Source of the DNA: Hufsiella ginkgonis
GTDB lineage: Bacteria > Bacteroidota > Bacteroidia > Sphingobacteriales > Sphingobacteriaceae
NCBI RefSeq assembly: GCF_009834915.1
Contig: NZ_WVHS01000002.1
Span: 496,001 to 560,000, forward strand
Reading direction: 5' to 3'
Length of the DNA: 64,000 nt
This document shows positions 51,419 through 60,317 of the stretch, piece after piece (the first letter of the stretch is position 1; the number at the start of each line of letters is the position of its first letter). The translations under genes were made by a program, and so were the position numbers. The notes under the pieces are model-generated. The model saw nothing but the letters and a program-made list of their open reading frames with translations, did no database searches and was not told where the DNA came from.

Positions 51419-54400
51419 TTAATTATGTTCAGCAACTACCGCTGTCTTCTTTTTAGCCGGCGAGAACTGGTTCTTTACCTTGATGCGCAGGAGGTACATA
51501 CACGGCACCAGGATCAGCGTGATGAAAGTACCGAAGGCCAAACCAAAGATCATCGTCCACGACAGTGGTCCCCAGAATGCCACGTTATCTCCTCCAAAGT
51601 AGATCTTCGGGTTAAATTCGGTGAACATGGTGGTAAAATCGATGTTCAGGCCAACGGCCAGCGGGATTAGCCCGAGGATCGCCGCGATGGCGGTCAGGAT
51701 TACCGGCGTCATACGCGTGCGCCCTGCTTCGAGCGTAGCTTCATAAGGGCTCATACCCTGCTCGATCATGTAATCAGAAAACTCCACGAGCAGGATACCG
51801 TTGCGGACCACCACCCCGGCGAGCGCAATGATGCCGATCATGGTCATTACTACGCTAAAGTTCATGTTAAAGATAGAAAGCCCGAGCAGTACCCCGATAA
51901 TACTGAACAAGATCTCGCTCAGGATAATAAGCATCTTACCAACCGAGTTAAAGAGCAGGATCAGGATAATGATGATCATGCCGACCGCAGATAATAACGC
52001 GCCTGCCAGGAACGCACCCGCCTCGGCTTGCTCTTCCTGCCCGCCGCCCATTTTAATAGTTACCCCGGCAGGAGCTTTAAAATTATTGATTTCCTGCTGA
52101 ACCGCGCCAACCACTTCGTTAGGATTGAACTCGCTCAATACGTTCGACGAAAGAATGATGATCCGCTTTTCCTGCCTTCTCTTAATACCGCCATACGAAT
52201 TCTGGTAGCTAATGTCGGCAAACGAAGAAATCGGCACCTGCCTGATCTGTCCGCCCATACCCATATCACGATAAGTTACCTTCATGTTCTTTAAGGCATC
52301 CAGGTTATTGCGCTGGTCTTCTTTAGCCCTTACGTTAATCTCGTAATCCTCTTTCTGGTCGTGGAACTTAGAAAGCTCGGCACCGTAAATGGCTGTTCCC
52401 AGGTTTTGTGCGATCTGGCCGGTAGATACGCTCTGCCTGTTGGCCCGCTCCCGGTCGATGTTAAATATCACCTCCGGTTTGTTGTTCTGGAAGTCGGACT
52501 TCAGCTCTTCCACACCGGGAATATTTTTCTTTACCAGGTAGTTACGAAGCCGCTCAGAAGCGCTCACCAGCGAATCGAGGTTATCGCCCGTAATATCGAT
52601 AGCGATCGGTTTCTGTTGCGGCGGCCCGCCCTGCTCCTGCGTTACGCTGATCTGGGCGCCCGGGATCCCTTTTACCGATTCCCTGATCTTGTTTAACAGC
52701 ACCTTGGTGTCTCCACCGTCGCGCTCACCGAACTCCACGAAAGCGACGGTCACTTTTCCCCTGTTGGGATAGTTACCCTGGTCCTCGTCCTGGGGATCGG
52801 TAACCCCCACCGTAACGTTCGAGATGATGGAAGATACCAGCGGGTTATTTTTACCGACGGTCGCCATTACTTTATCCTCTACCTTATGGGTCACCATGTT
52901 GGTGTACGCCTGGTCGGTACCTACCGGTAGTTGAATATATACGTACGCGAAGTTCGGATCTGCGGAAGGGAAGAATTCTACCTTAGGTTTGCGGATCACC
53001 GTAAATACGATCGATAATATGAACAGCACAAAGGTTCCCCCCAGGGTTGTCCACGGCCGGTGAAGGAACCAGTCGAGTCGTTTGGTATACCAACCCTGGA
53101 AAGCAGGCCACGCACGTTCCTGGAACCCACGGATAAGGCCGCCGAGCACAAAATGGTTCAACAAGTATAATAAAGCCACAAATAACACAAAGCGCCCTAA
53201 ACCCACGTTCACCAGGAAGCCCAGTAAAGCAACGAAGACGAATACGCCCAGGGTGATCATCACCCTTCGATCAAATTTGGGCTTGCCGTGCTCGTGCTCT
53301 ACGTGTGGTTTCATAAAGTCGACCGCGAAAACCGGGTTAATAATATAGGCCACCACGAGCGATGCCAGGAGTGTTACGATCAGTGTTAACGGCAGGAAGA
53401 ACATAAACTCCCCGATAATACTGTTCCAGAACAGCAGCGGAACGAATGGCGCCAGCGTGGTCAGCGTACCCGAAAGCACCGGCATAAATACCTCACCTGC
53501 GGCCATTTTTGCGGCTTTCTTAATCGGGACTTTCCCGTTTTCGAATATACGGTGGGTATTTTCGATCACCACGATCGCGTCGTCTACCACGATACCGAGT
53601 GCGAGCAGGAACGAGAACAGCACGATCATATTCATCGTAAAGTTGAAGTCCATCACCCCGCCCAATGCCGGCATCGCCAGGAATGCGATAAAGCAGGAAA
53701 GCGGCACCGAAAGCGCTACGAAGATCGCGTTAGTAACCCCCATGAAAAACATTAATACTACGGTAACCAGTATAAACCCGATAATAATGGTATTGATCAG
53801 GTCGTGAAGCGTAACACGGGTTTTATTGGAGGTGTCGCCCGTAATTTTAACTTCTAATCCCCTGGGGAGCTCGCTTTCTTTCATCTCTTTGATGAGCGCC
53901 TGGATCTTGTCCGAGGCTTCGATCAGGTTCTGCCCCGCTCTTTTGATGATATTCAGCGTAATTACGTTCTTACCATACAGGCGTGCGTAACTTTCCTGGG
54001 TTTTGAAAGAGTCTTTTACCTCCGCGATATCGCTTAGCTTAATAGGCCTGCCCTGCGGGTTCACGATCGTTATTTCGGCGATCTCTTCCGCAGATTTAAA
54101 ATCCATCTTGATGTTAATGCTCCGGCGAACTCCGTCGACGGGCACTGTACCTGCCGAGGAAGTCACGTTTTCTGCACCTACCGCATTGCGGATGTCCTGG
54201 AAGCTTACAAATGCAGCCGACATCTTGTTAAGGTCGACGTTGATCTGGATCTCGCGATCCAGCGCACCTACGATATCCACTTTCGAGATCTCCGGAAAAC
54301 CTTCGATGCGCTCCTGGATATCGTCTGCGTACTCCTTAAGCTTCTTAAGGTCGTAATCGCCTGAAATGTTCACGTACATCACCGGGAGATCAGATAGGTT

Positions 54401-54823
54401 AATGTCGAGGATCTGCGGCTCCTTTAACCTGGTGTCGCCCTGCGGGAGATCGGTCTTGGCCCTGTCGACGCCATCCTTGATGCGTTGTTTGGCATCCTTG
54501 ATGTCGACATTCACCGCAAACTCCGCAGTGATGATCGATACATCCTGGTAAGAGTTCGAGGTAAGCTTTTTAAGCCCCTGAACAGACTTAAGCTGTTTTT
54601 CTATTTGTTTGGTGATCAGTTTCTCCATATTCTCAGGCGACGTACCGGGGTACAGCGTCTGGATAAAGATCTTGGGCACCTGGATTTCCGGGAAGTTCTC
54701 TTTCGGAAGGTTATTGTAGGCGATCAGCCCCATCACCGAAATGATCAGCGTCAGTACATAGATCGCCGTCCGGTTATCGATCGCCCAGCTGGAGGGCTTA
54801 AATTCTTTTTCTAGGTCCTTCAT
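51419..54823 (-). CDS. RND efflux transporter, AcrB/HAE1 type
   Basis: This 1134-residue inner-membrane pump has the AcrB layout: first helix (RTAIYVLTLIISVMGLIAY), a large periplasmic part, a helix block with the proton-relay motif LALGIVVDDAIVVIEN, a second periplasmic part and a final block with MTMIGIIALAGVVVRNGILL. It is about 90 residues longer than AcrB; the extra lies in the central cytoplasmic loop near residues 510-560 and contains one or two more helices. It should expel drugs or other toxic compounds with the TolC and MFP partners encoded just upstream in the same operon. Confidence 0.94.
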   Translation of the reverse strand: MKDLEKEFKPSSWAIDNRTAIYVLTLIISVMGLIAYNNLPKENFPEIQVPKIFIQTLYPGTSPENMEKLITKQIEKQLKSVQGLKKLTSNSYQDVSIITAEFAVNVDIKDAKQRIKDGVDRAKTDLPQGDTRLKEPQILDINLSDLPVMYVNISGDYDLKKLKEYADDIQERIEGFPEISKVDIVGALDREIQINVDLNKMSAAFVSFQDIRNAVGAENVTSSAGTVPVDGVRRSINIKMDFKSAEEIAEITIVNPQGRPIKLSDIAEVKDSFKTQESYARLYGKNVITLNIIKRAGQNLIEASDKIQALIKEMKESELPRGLEVKITGDTSNKTRVTLHDLINTIIIGFILVTVVLMFFMGVTNAIFVALSVPLSCFIAFLAMPALGGVMDFNFTMNMIVLFSFLLALGIVVDDAIVVIENTHRIFENGKVPIKKAAKMAAGEVFMPVLSGTLTTLAPFVPLLFWNSIIGEFMFFLPLTLIVTLLASLVVAYIINPVFAVDFMKPHVEHEHGKPKFDRRVMITLGVFVFVALLGFLVNVGLGRFVLFVALLYLLNHFVLGGLIRGFQERAWPAFQGWYTKRLDWFLHRPWTTLGGTFVLFILSIVFTVIRKPKVEFFPSADPNFAYVYIQLPVGTDQAYTNMVTHKVEDKVMATVGKNNPLVSSIISNVTVGVTDPQDEDQGNYPNRGKVTVAFVEFGERDGGDTKVLLNKIRESVKGIPGAQISVTQEQGGPPQQKPIAIDITGDNLDSLVSASERLRNYLVKKNIPGVEELKSDFQNNKPEVIFNIDRERANRQSVSTGQIAQNLGTAIYGAELSKFHDQKEDYEINVRAKEDQRNNLDALKNMKVTYRDMGMGGQIRQVPISSFADISYQNSYGGIKRRQEKRIIILSSNVLSEFNPNEVVGAVQQEINNFKAPAGVTIKMGGGQEEQAEAGAFLAGALLSAVGMIIIILILLFNSVGKMLIILSEILFSIIGVLLGLSIFNMNFSVVMTMIGIIALAGVVVRNGILLVEFSDYMIEQGMSPYEATLEAGRTRMTPVILTAIAAILGLIPLAVGLNIDFTTMFTEFNPKIYFGGDNVAFWGPLSWTMIFGLAFGTFITLILVPCMYLLRIKVKNQFSPAKKKTAVVAEHN

Positions 54824-54836
54824 TTCGAAGTATTTT

Positions 54837-54857
54837 CAGCTTTCAGCTTTCAGCGTC
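54837..54857. repeat. Short heptamer tract (CAGCTTT/CAGCGTC)
   Basis: CAGCTTT occurs twice in a row, then CAGCGTC, in the 84-base gap between the RND pump and adaptor genes. It matches the 7-bp periodicity of other tracts in the window. Confidence 0.45.
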
Positions 54858-54907
54858 GGCCTGGGTTAACTAAATTATCGTGGGAGTAATCAGCTGTCGG
54901 CCGACCA

Positions 54908-56008
54908 CTAAATTCCGCCTGTCTTTAAAATATCTCCTTCTTCGACATCCTGGTTACCATCGGTGATCACCTTATCGCCGGCCTTTAAGCCGGAAACGAT
55001 CTCCACCTGGCCGCGGTAGTTATTACCTACGCTTACGTTTACACGTTTCGCCTTACCGTTTTCAGAAATAAACACATATTCACCTTTTTCTGAACGCAGG
55101 ATGGCTTTAACGGGCACCACAAGTGCATTTTTCTTCGCATAGTCAACGATGTTAAGCACCGCGGTCATATTGGGTTTAAGGTTGTTCCTGGCGGGCAGCT
55201 TTACTTCTACGATAAAGCTCCGCGACGCAGGATCGATCACTTTCGAAATAAAGCTAACCGTTGTTTTCACGGAATCGGAGGCATCGGGAATCGCAACGAG
55301 CACGTTATCGCCCTTGCTAACTTTTCCGGCGTAAGTTTCCGCTACGGATGCTTTCACCTTAAGTTTGCTAAGGTTGACGATCTGCGCGCCCGGTGTTCCC
55401 GGCTGAACAGCCATCCCTACTTTAAGGTCCATTTTATCCAGCGTTCCGCTGATAGGTGCAACAATGCGGTACATAGACGCTTGTGCGTTTAAAGCATCCA
55501 GGGATTTCTGCGCAATATCCCGGGAGGTTTTTGCCTGCAGGAACTGCACCTCGGTACCGATCTTCTGGTCCCAAAGGTTCTTCTGGCGCTGGTACAAGGT
55601 ATTTGACAGCTCGAGCGAGCTCCGTGCCTGCAGGATCTGCTGTTCCAGCGCGCGGTTATCGAGCCTGGCGATGAGCTGTCCTTTTTTCACCTGCTGACCG
55701 GCAACGGCATATACCGCCGTGATGATTCCCGGAGCTTCAGGGTTAGCCGAAACGTTCTCATCGGCGTCAATGGCGCCCTGCACCTCGATGTAACTGGTGA
55801 AAGAGGTTGGCTGAACAGCGACCGCCGATACGTCTACGGTCCGTGCCGAATCCTTTTTACCCACCTGTGTTTCCAGCTCGGCGATTTTCTTATTGATCTC
55901 TAACTGTTGCTTTTTTAAGTCGGCAAGCTCCGCGCTTTTATCTTTAGGCTTATCGGTTCCGCAGGATGCGAGAAAAATAAGTATCGAAGCGTAAATGAAT
56001 TGTTTCAT
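54908..56008 (-). CDS. RND efflux periplasmic adaptor lipoprotein
   Basis: This 366-residue membrane fusion protein has a lipobox (LIFLASC), an N-terminal coiled coil (ELADLKKQQLEINKKIAELE), the biotinyl-like part (GIITAVYAVAGQQVKKGQLI), a helical hairpin and a beta-barrel region (VVPVKAILRSEKGEYVFI, GLKAGDKVITDGNQDVEEGD). The ATG at 56008 is chosen because it begins the lipoprotein signal; a longer frame to 56104 would bury it. It bridges the RND pump to the TolC-type channel. It is 25 bases after the TolC-type gene. Confidence 0.93.
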   Translation of the reverse strand: MKQFIYASILIFLASCGTDKPKDKSAELADLKKQQLEINKKIAELETQVGKKDSARTVDVSAVAVQPTSFTSYIEVQGAIDADENVSANPEAPGIITAVYAVAGQQVKKGQLIARLDNRALEQQILQARSSLELSNTLYQRQKNLWDQKIGTEVQFLQAKTSRDIAQKSLDALNAQASMYRIVAPISGTLDKMDLKVGMAVQPGTPGAQIVNLSKLKVKASVAETYAGKVSKGDNVLVAIPDASDSVKTTVSFISKVIDPASRSFIVEVKLPARNNLKPNMTAVLNIVDYAKKNALVVPVKAILRSEKGEYVFISENGKAKRVNVSVGNNYRGQVEIVSGLKAGDKVITDGNQDVEEGDILKTGGI

Positions 56009-56033
56009 GATATTATTATTGTATAGGTTGTTT

Positions 56034-57353
56034 TTATTTGATATTTCCGTAAGCCGCATCCATGTCGACCTTACTTGCCAATGCATTATAAAGTGCTGAT
56101 ACATAATTACCTTCGGCTTCCTGGATAGCGGTTTGCGCTTGGGTCACCTCGATACTTGAGCCAACGCCCTGCTCGTATTTGATCTTCGAAACACGTAGCA
56201 CTTCTCTGGCCAGTTCCATGTTTTTACGCTGGTTGTCAAGCGATTTTAAGTTGGTAGCGTACATGGTCCGGGCGTTGTCTATCTCGAGGTTGATCGAATT
56301 TTTCAACATATCCATGGTATTCCGCGTTTTAAGCACGATCACTTCTTTCTGCTTGATCCGGCTGGCTTTCATAAAGCCGCTGAAGATCGGCACGGAAAGC
56401 TGGAGACCGACATAGGTACTTGGAAGGCTGTTCCCGTAGAGATTGCCGAAGCTGGTGTTCATGAACTGCACGGCGCTGCTGCCAACGGCCGAAAGTTTGG
56501 GAAGGTATTCAGATTTAGCCAGCGTTACATCGAGCTCGTTTAGCCGCTGGTTCGACTGTAAAATGCCATACTCTACCCTGTTCCTGTAAGCGGTTGTGTC
56601 TAACGCAGCCGCTGGAACTTCCGCAAACTTAATATCCTGGATCCTCTCCTTTATCCTCAGATCGTCGGTAACCGGCATGCCCATCTGGAACTTAAGGACC
56701 TGGATCCCAAGCTTAAGTAGCTCGGCCGTATTATCGTGCTCGGTTATCAGGTTGTTATATAAAACCGACAGCCTGTCTACATCGATTTTTTCCACAAAAC
56801 CCTGCTTATTCAGCTGGATGGTCTCATCGAGCTGCTGCTTTAGCTGCGCGATGTTCGCGTCGAGCAGCCGGAAGCGTTCCTCGTTGGTAAGCAGCTGGTA
56901 ATAAGCCTTTGTAACAGCCACGTTGGTAGCGATCCGCGTGCGGGTATAGCTGCGCTGGTACAGTTCGCGATAAGCTTTCGAGCCCTTCAGGCCGGTAATG
57001 TACCCGCCATCGAACAGCAACTGCGACACGCTGATACCGGCACTCGACTGGTACTTGGTACCGAACTGGATGGTTTGCCCGTTAATAGATACGGAGGGTA
57101 TCTTAAGGTAATCCTGCAGGCTGGCGGTACCGCTGATCTGCGGGAAACCGAGTGCATTCTGCTCTTTAATTACATATTCAGCGTTCTGGATATCCAGCTT
57201 CGCATTTTTTTGGTCCTGCTGGTGCTCATTGGCATAGTCCAGGCATTCCTGCAAATTAAACAGGTGGGTTTCCTGCTGTGCATTTTGCGCTTTCACTCCC
57301 GGTGGAACCAAGAAGCACAACATGGCGGTTAACGTTAAAAATGAAGATTTCAT
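56034..57353 (-). CDS. TolC-family outer-membrane efflux channel
   Basis: This 439-residue exported protein has a signal peptide (FLTLTAMLCFLVPPGVKA) and two outer membrane efflux domains. The start block LFNLQECLDYANEHQQDQKN and the long helical parts (RIKQKEVIVLKTRNTMDMLK) fit TolC. It completes the tripartite pump. It starts 21 bases after the TetR stop codon. Confidence 0.92.
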   Translation of the reverse strand: MKSSFLTLTAMLCFLVPPGVKAQNAQQETHLFNLQECLDYANEHQQDQKNAKLDIQNAEYVIKEQNALGFPQISGTASLQDYLKIPSVSINGQTIQFGTKYQSSAGISVSQLLFDGGYITGLKGSKAYRELYQRSYTRTRIATNVAVTKAYYQLLTNEERFRLLDANIAQLKQQLDETIQLNKQGFVEKIDVDRLSVLYNNLITEHDNTAELLKLGIQVLKFQMGMPVTDDLRIKERIQDIKFAEVPAAALDTTAYRNRVEYGILQSNQRLNELDVTLAKSEYLPKLSAVGSSAVQFMNTSFGNLYGNSLPSTYVGLQLSVPIFSGFMKASRIKQKEVIVLKTRNTMDMLKNSINLEIDNARTMYATNLKSLDNQRKNMELAREVLRVSKIKYEQGVGSSIEVTQAQTAIQEAEGNYVSALYNALASKVDMDAAYGNIK

Positions 57354-57374
57354 TATGATATATATGTTGAGGTT

Positions 57375-57986
57375 TTATTGTTCATTGATATTTTTATAGC
57401 TGTTGATGAGACGATGACCTCTGAGGTTACACACGCCGTAAACAAAATGCTCGGTATGAACGGCCATCACCTGCAGCATACTGTACTTGCCGGCGGCGAA
57501 GGTAAGGGGGCTTAGTACCATATCGATCTGCTCCACCCGCATCGCGGCGATAAGCTCCCTGTTCACCGTTTCCCTGTAATAGCCTTCCCGTATGCCCCGG
57601 TCGATGTTGTTGAGGATAGTTTGATACAGGTTCTTTTCCCTGAAGCTCCTGAATACCTGCCAGGCCTCCGGGTGATATTTCTGCAGGTCGTAAAAAAGCA
57701 TCGGGTTCATGTTAGAGAGCATCACCTCCATCTGTGTTACAGCCAGAAAAACTTCATGCACCGCATTTTCGGCGTTGGCGGCGGTATCATCCATCGAGCA
57801 GGTCTGCTGCTCCATTTTGTTCTTAATAAGTATGTATACCAGTTCGTCCTTATCCTGGAAATGCTGGTAAATGGTTTTTTTCGACATGCCAAGGTGTTTG
57901 GCGATATCATCCATCGTTACGCTTTTAATGCCGTAACGGCAAAAAAGCTGGTCGGACTCTTTGAGTATATGTTGTTTTATATCCAC
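57375..57986 (-). CDS. TetR/AcrR-family repressor of the efflux operon
   Basis: This 203-residue repressor has the TetR helix-turn-helix (ILKESDQLFCRYGIKSVTMD, DIAKHLGMSKKTIYQHFQDK) and a TetR C-terminal ligand domain. It is the first gene of the minus-strand TetR-TolC-MFP-RND operon. A perfect 10-bp inverted repeat lies exactly between the -33 and -7 boxes of its own promoter, so autorepression with derepression by pump substrates is the likely control. Confidence 0.92.
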   Translation of the reverse strand: MDIKQHILKESDQLFCRYGIKSVTMDDIAKHLGMSKKTIYQHFQDKDELVYILIKNKMEQQTCSMDDTAANAENAVHEVFLAVTQMEVMLSNMNPMLFYDLQKYHPEAWQVFRSFREKNLYQTILNNIDRGIREGYYRETVNRELIAAMRVEQIDMVLSPLTFAAGKYSMLQVMAVHTEHFVYGVCNLRGHRLINSYKNINEQ

Positions 57987-57998
57987 GCTTATCGTACT

Positions 57999-58025
57999 TC
58001 AGTTGTCAGTGATCAGTTCCGGTAT
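57999..58025. repeat. Dispersed heptamer-type repeat, copy facing the TetR leader
   Basis: The minus-strand sequence here (ATACCGGAACTGATCACTGA and on) is close to 60266-60291 and to 58173-58193. Three CAGTTRT-type units are visible on the plus strand (CAGTTGT, CAGTGAT, CAGTTCC). It lies inside the TetR 5' leader. Confidence 0.6.
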
Positions 58026-58052
58026 ACTCATTATTCATAACCGATGACAGGA

Positions 58053-58083
58053 CAAAACTATGGAAACTTTTTTTAACTCCAAA
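58053..58083 (-). promoter_or_regulatory. TetR-TolC-MFP-RND operon promoter
   Basis: On the minus strand, TTTG (58080-58083) is followed after exactly 19 bases by TAGTTTTG (58053-58060), a full match to TTTG-N19-TAnnTTTG. The leader before the TetR start is about 60 bases. Confidence 0.78.
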
Positions 58084-58090
58084 GTTTCCA
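58061..58090. promoter_or_regulatory. TetR operator candidate (TGGAAACTTT-N10-AAAGTTTCCA)
   Basis: Perfect 10-bp inverted repeat with a 10-bp spacer. It fills the 19-base space between the -33 and -7 boxes of the TetR promoter and covers the -33 box. Binding here would block RNA polymerase. Confidence 0.75.
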
Positions 58091-58091
58091 A

Positions 58092-58120
58092 TTGCTTTTT
58101 TTCCGAAAACCGTACCTTTG
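58092..58120 (+). promoter_or_regulatory. purB promoter
   Basis: TTG (58092-58094) with an 18-base spacer to TACCTTTG (58113-58120) gives a good Bacteroidota promoter on the plus strand. The leader to the ATG at 58213 would be about 85 bases and includes the repeat copy at 58173-58193. Confidence 0.6.
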
Positions 58121-58172
58121 CGTTTAATGATCAGGTTAGTTACTAGTAACGAATACTGTCGGGGTTTCTGCA

Positions 58173-58193
58173 GGAACTGATCACCGACCACTG
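58173..58193. repeat. Dispersed heptamer-type repeat, copy before purB
   Basis: GGAACTGATCACCGACCACT, followed by G, matches the inverse of 58000-58020 with two mismatches. The two copies form an inverted pair around the promoter/operator block. Confidence 0.55.
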
Positions 58194-58212
58194 AAACGAC
58201 AATTAAAAGCAC

Positions 58213-59556
58213 ATGGCATTTTCCTCTTTATATGCGATCTCTCCGGTAGACGGCAGGTATCGCCACACCACCCACGAGCTTGCCGCCTACTTCTCAGAGG
58301 CGGCGCTCATCGAGTTCCGGGTGATGGTTGAAATCGAATACTTCATCGCTTTATGCGAGTTGCCGCTGCCGCAGTTGTCGGGTTTCGACAAGGCTCGGTT
58401 TACCGATTTGCGGAGACTCTACGAACGTTTTCATGAGGACGACGCCGAGCGGATTAAGGAGATCGAACAGGTAACCAACCACGATGTAAAGGCGGTAGAA
58501 TATTTTATCCGCGACAAGTTCGACGAAATGGGGCTTAGTAGCTTTAAGGAATTCATCCACTTCGGCCTTACTTCGCAGGATATCAATAATACGGCGATAC
58601 CGCACTCGTTCAAGCTCTCGATCGAAAAAACCTACCTGCCAGCCTTGAACAGCCTGCTCGAGCAGCTAAAAAAGCTTGCCGCAGAATGGAAAAATGTAGC
58701 CATGCTCGCGCATACACACGGACAACCGGCATCGCCCACCCGCCTGGGTAAGGAGGTAACGGTGTTCATCGACCGCATCGAGGCCCAGCTCAAGCTGCTC
58801 CAGCACATTCCGCACTCCGCCAAGTTCGGCGGAGCAACCGGTAATTTCAACGCACACTATTGTGCTTACCCCGAAATAGACTGGCGCATCTTTGCCAACG
58901 ATTTTGTGAATAACAGGTTAAAGCTCAACCGTTCACAGTACACCACCCAGGTTGAGCATTACGACAATTTCGCCGCCCATTGCGATGCGCTAAAACGGAT
59001 CAATACCATTTTGATCGACCTGGACCGCGATTTCTGGACCTATATTTCCATGGGCTATTTTAAACAGAAGATCAAAGCCGGCGAAGTAGGATCATCGGCC
59101 ATGCCTCACAAGGTGAACCCGATCGACTTCGAAAATTCCGAAGGCAACCTGGGCATCGCGAACGCACTTTTTGAGCATTTCGCTGCCAAACTCCCCGTTT
59201 CGAGACTCCAGCGCGACCTTACCGATTCTACCGTGCTGCGCAACATCGGTGTACCTGTAGCGCATACCCTGATCGCCATTAAATCTACCGCGAAGGGTTT
59301 GCGGAAACTGCTGCTTCACGAAGCCGCCATCCGCCACGACCTGGAGAATAACTGGGCAGTGGCCGCCGAAGCTATTCAAACCATCCTGCGAAGGGAAAGT
59401 TACCCCAACCCGTATGATGCGCTGAAAGAGCTCACCCGTACCAATTCGCAGGTGGATGCCAATACCATCGCGGATTTCGTAGAAACACTGGCTATCAGCG
59501 AGGCGGTAAAAACAGAGATCAAACAGATCACACCGTGGAACTACACTGGAATATAG
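58213..59556 (+). CDS. purB: Adenylosuccinate lyase
   Basis: This 447-residue enzyme catalyses two steps of purine synthesis: SAICAR to AICAR and adenylosuccinate to AMP, each with loss of fumarate. It begins with YAISPVDGRY, contains HFGLTSQDINNTAIP and AHTHGQPASPTRLG, and has the signature loop SSAMPHKVNPIDFENSEGN. The length and order fit the E. coli-type PurB. It is a separate unit divergent from the efflux operon. Confidence 0.96.
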   Translation: MAFSSLYAISPVDGRYRHTTHELAAYFSEAALIEFRVMVEIEYFIALCELPLPQLSGFDKARFTDLRRLYERFHEDDAERIKEIEQVTNHDVKAVEYFIRDKFDEMGLSSFKEFIHFGLTSQDINNTAIPHSFKLSIEKTYLPALNSLLEQLKKLAAEWKNVAMLAHTHGQPASPTRLGKEVTVFIDRIEAQLKLLQHIPHSAKFGGATGNFNAHYCAYPEIDWRIFANDFVNNRLKLNRSQYTTQVEHYDNFAAHCDALKRINTILIDLDRDFWTYISMGYFKQKIKAGEVGSSAMPHKVNPIDFENSEGNLGIANALFEHFAAKLPVSRLQRDLTDSTVLRNIGVPVAHTLIAIKSTAKGLRKLLLHEAAIRHDLENNWAVAAEAIQTILRRESYPNPYDALKELTRTNSQVDANTIADFVETLAISEAVKTEIKQITPWNYTGI

Positions 59557-59652
59557 CCGCTAGCTATCCGGTCATCTCCCTGTCAAAACTTGTCCCGTGC
59601 CATACAACCCTCAAATTATACTTATTTTTGTATCCGATAAAAAAATCAGATC

Positions 59653-60216
59653 ATGAGCACAGCAACTTCCAACATCAATGTATATACCGAAACCACCCCG
59701 AACCCTGCCACGATGAAATTCCTGGTAAACAAGCTGCTGGCGAACGGCAGTCTTGATTTTGCTAACAGGGAGAGCGCGGAAAAGTCGCCTTTTGCCAAAG
59801 AACTGTTTAAGTTCAGCTTCGTGAACGGCGTATTTTTCGCCAGCAATTTTGTTACGATTACCAAAACCGAAGGTACGGACTGGGCGGACGTAGAGCCTAT
59901 CTTAAAAGAATTTGTAAAAGGCGCGGTCGAGTCAGAACTGAAAGTGCAGGACGTTGAAACCGGGACCGAAGCTTTTGAAGGCACCGAAACCGAGATCAAG
60001 ATCCAGCAGATCCTGCACGATTATGTTCGTCCGGCGGTAGAACAGGACGGCGGCGCCATCAGCTACCGCTCGTTTAATGAAGGTGTGGTTACGGTAGAAT
60101 TACGCGGATCATGCAGCGGCTGCCCTTCCTCTACCTATACACTGAAAGCCGGGATCGAAAACCTGCTGAAAAGAATGGTGCCCGAAGTAACGGAAGTAGT
60201 ATCTGAAGCTATGTAG
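59653..60216 (+). CDS. NifU-family Fe-S scaffold/carrier protein
   Basis: This 187-residue protein has an N-terminal Nfu domain (YTETTPNPATMKFLVNKLL, FFASNFVTITK) and a C-terminal NifU-like domain with the cluster-binding CxxC (GSCSGCPSSTYTLKAGI). It carries iron-sulfur clusters to target proteins. A TATTTTTG sequence at 59623-59630, 22 bases before the start, fits the -7 consensus. It is followed by a large inverted repeat. Confidence 0.92.
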   Translation: MSTATSNINVYTETTPNPATMKFLVNKLLANGSLDFANRESAEKSPFAKELFKFSFVNGVFFASNFVTITKTEGTDWADVEPILKEFVKGAVESELKVQDVETGTEAFEGTETEIKIQQILHDYVRPAVEQDGGAISYRSFNEGVVTVELRGSCSGCPSSTYTLKAGIENLLKRMVPEVTEVVSEAM

Positions 60217-60224
60217 TTTGAGTT

Positions 60225-60300
60225 GTCAGTTGTCAGTTATCAGTTGTCAGTTTCTTTAAAGCGCCTTACCGGAACTGACCACTGATAACTGATAACTGAC
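60225..60300. repeat. Hairpin of heptamer repeats between NifU-like and inositol monophosphatase genes
   Basis: Two 27-base arms (60225-60251 and 60274-60300) are inverted complements with two mismatches around a 22-base loop. The left arm is made of AGTTGTC/AGTTATC units and the right arm of ACTGATA/ACTGACC units. It lies between two convergent genes, so it could end transcription from both sides, though no T run follows. Confidence 0.8.
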
Positions 60301-60317
60301 TACTAATACCTGACCAC

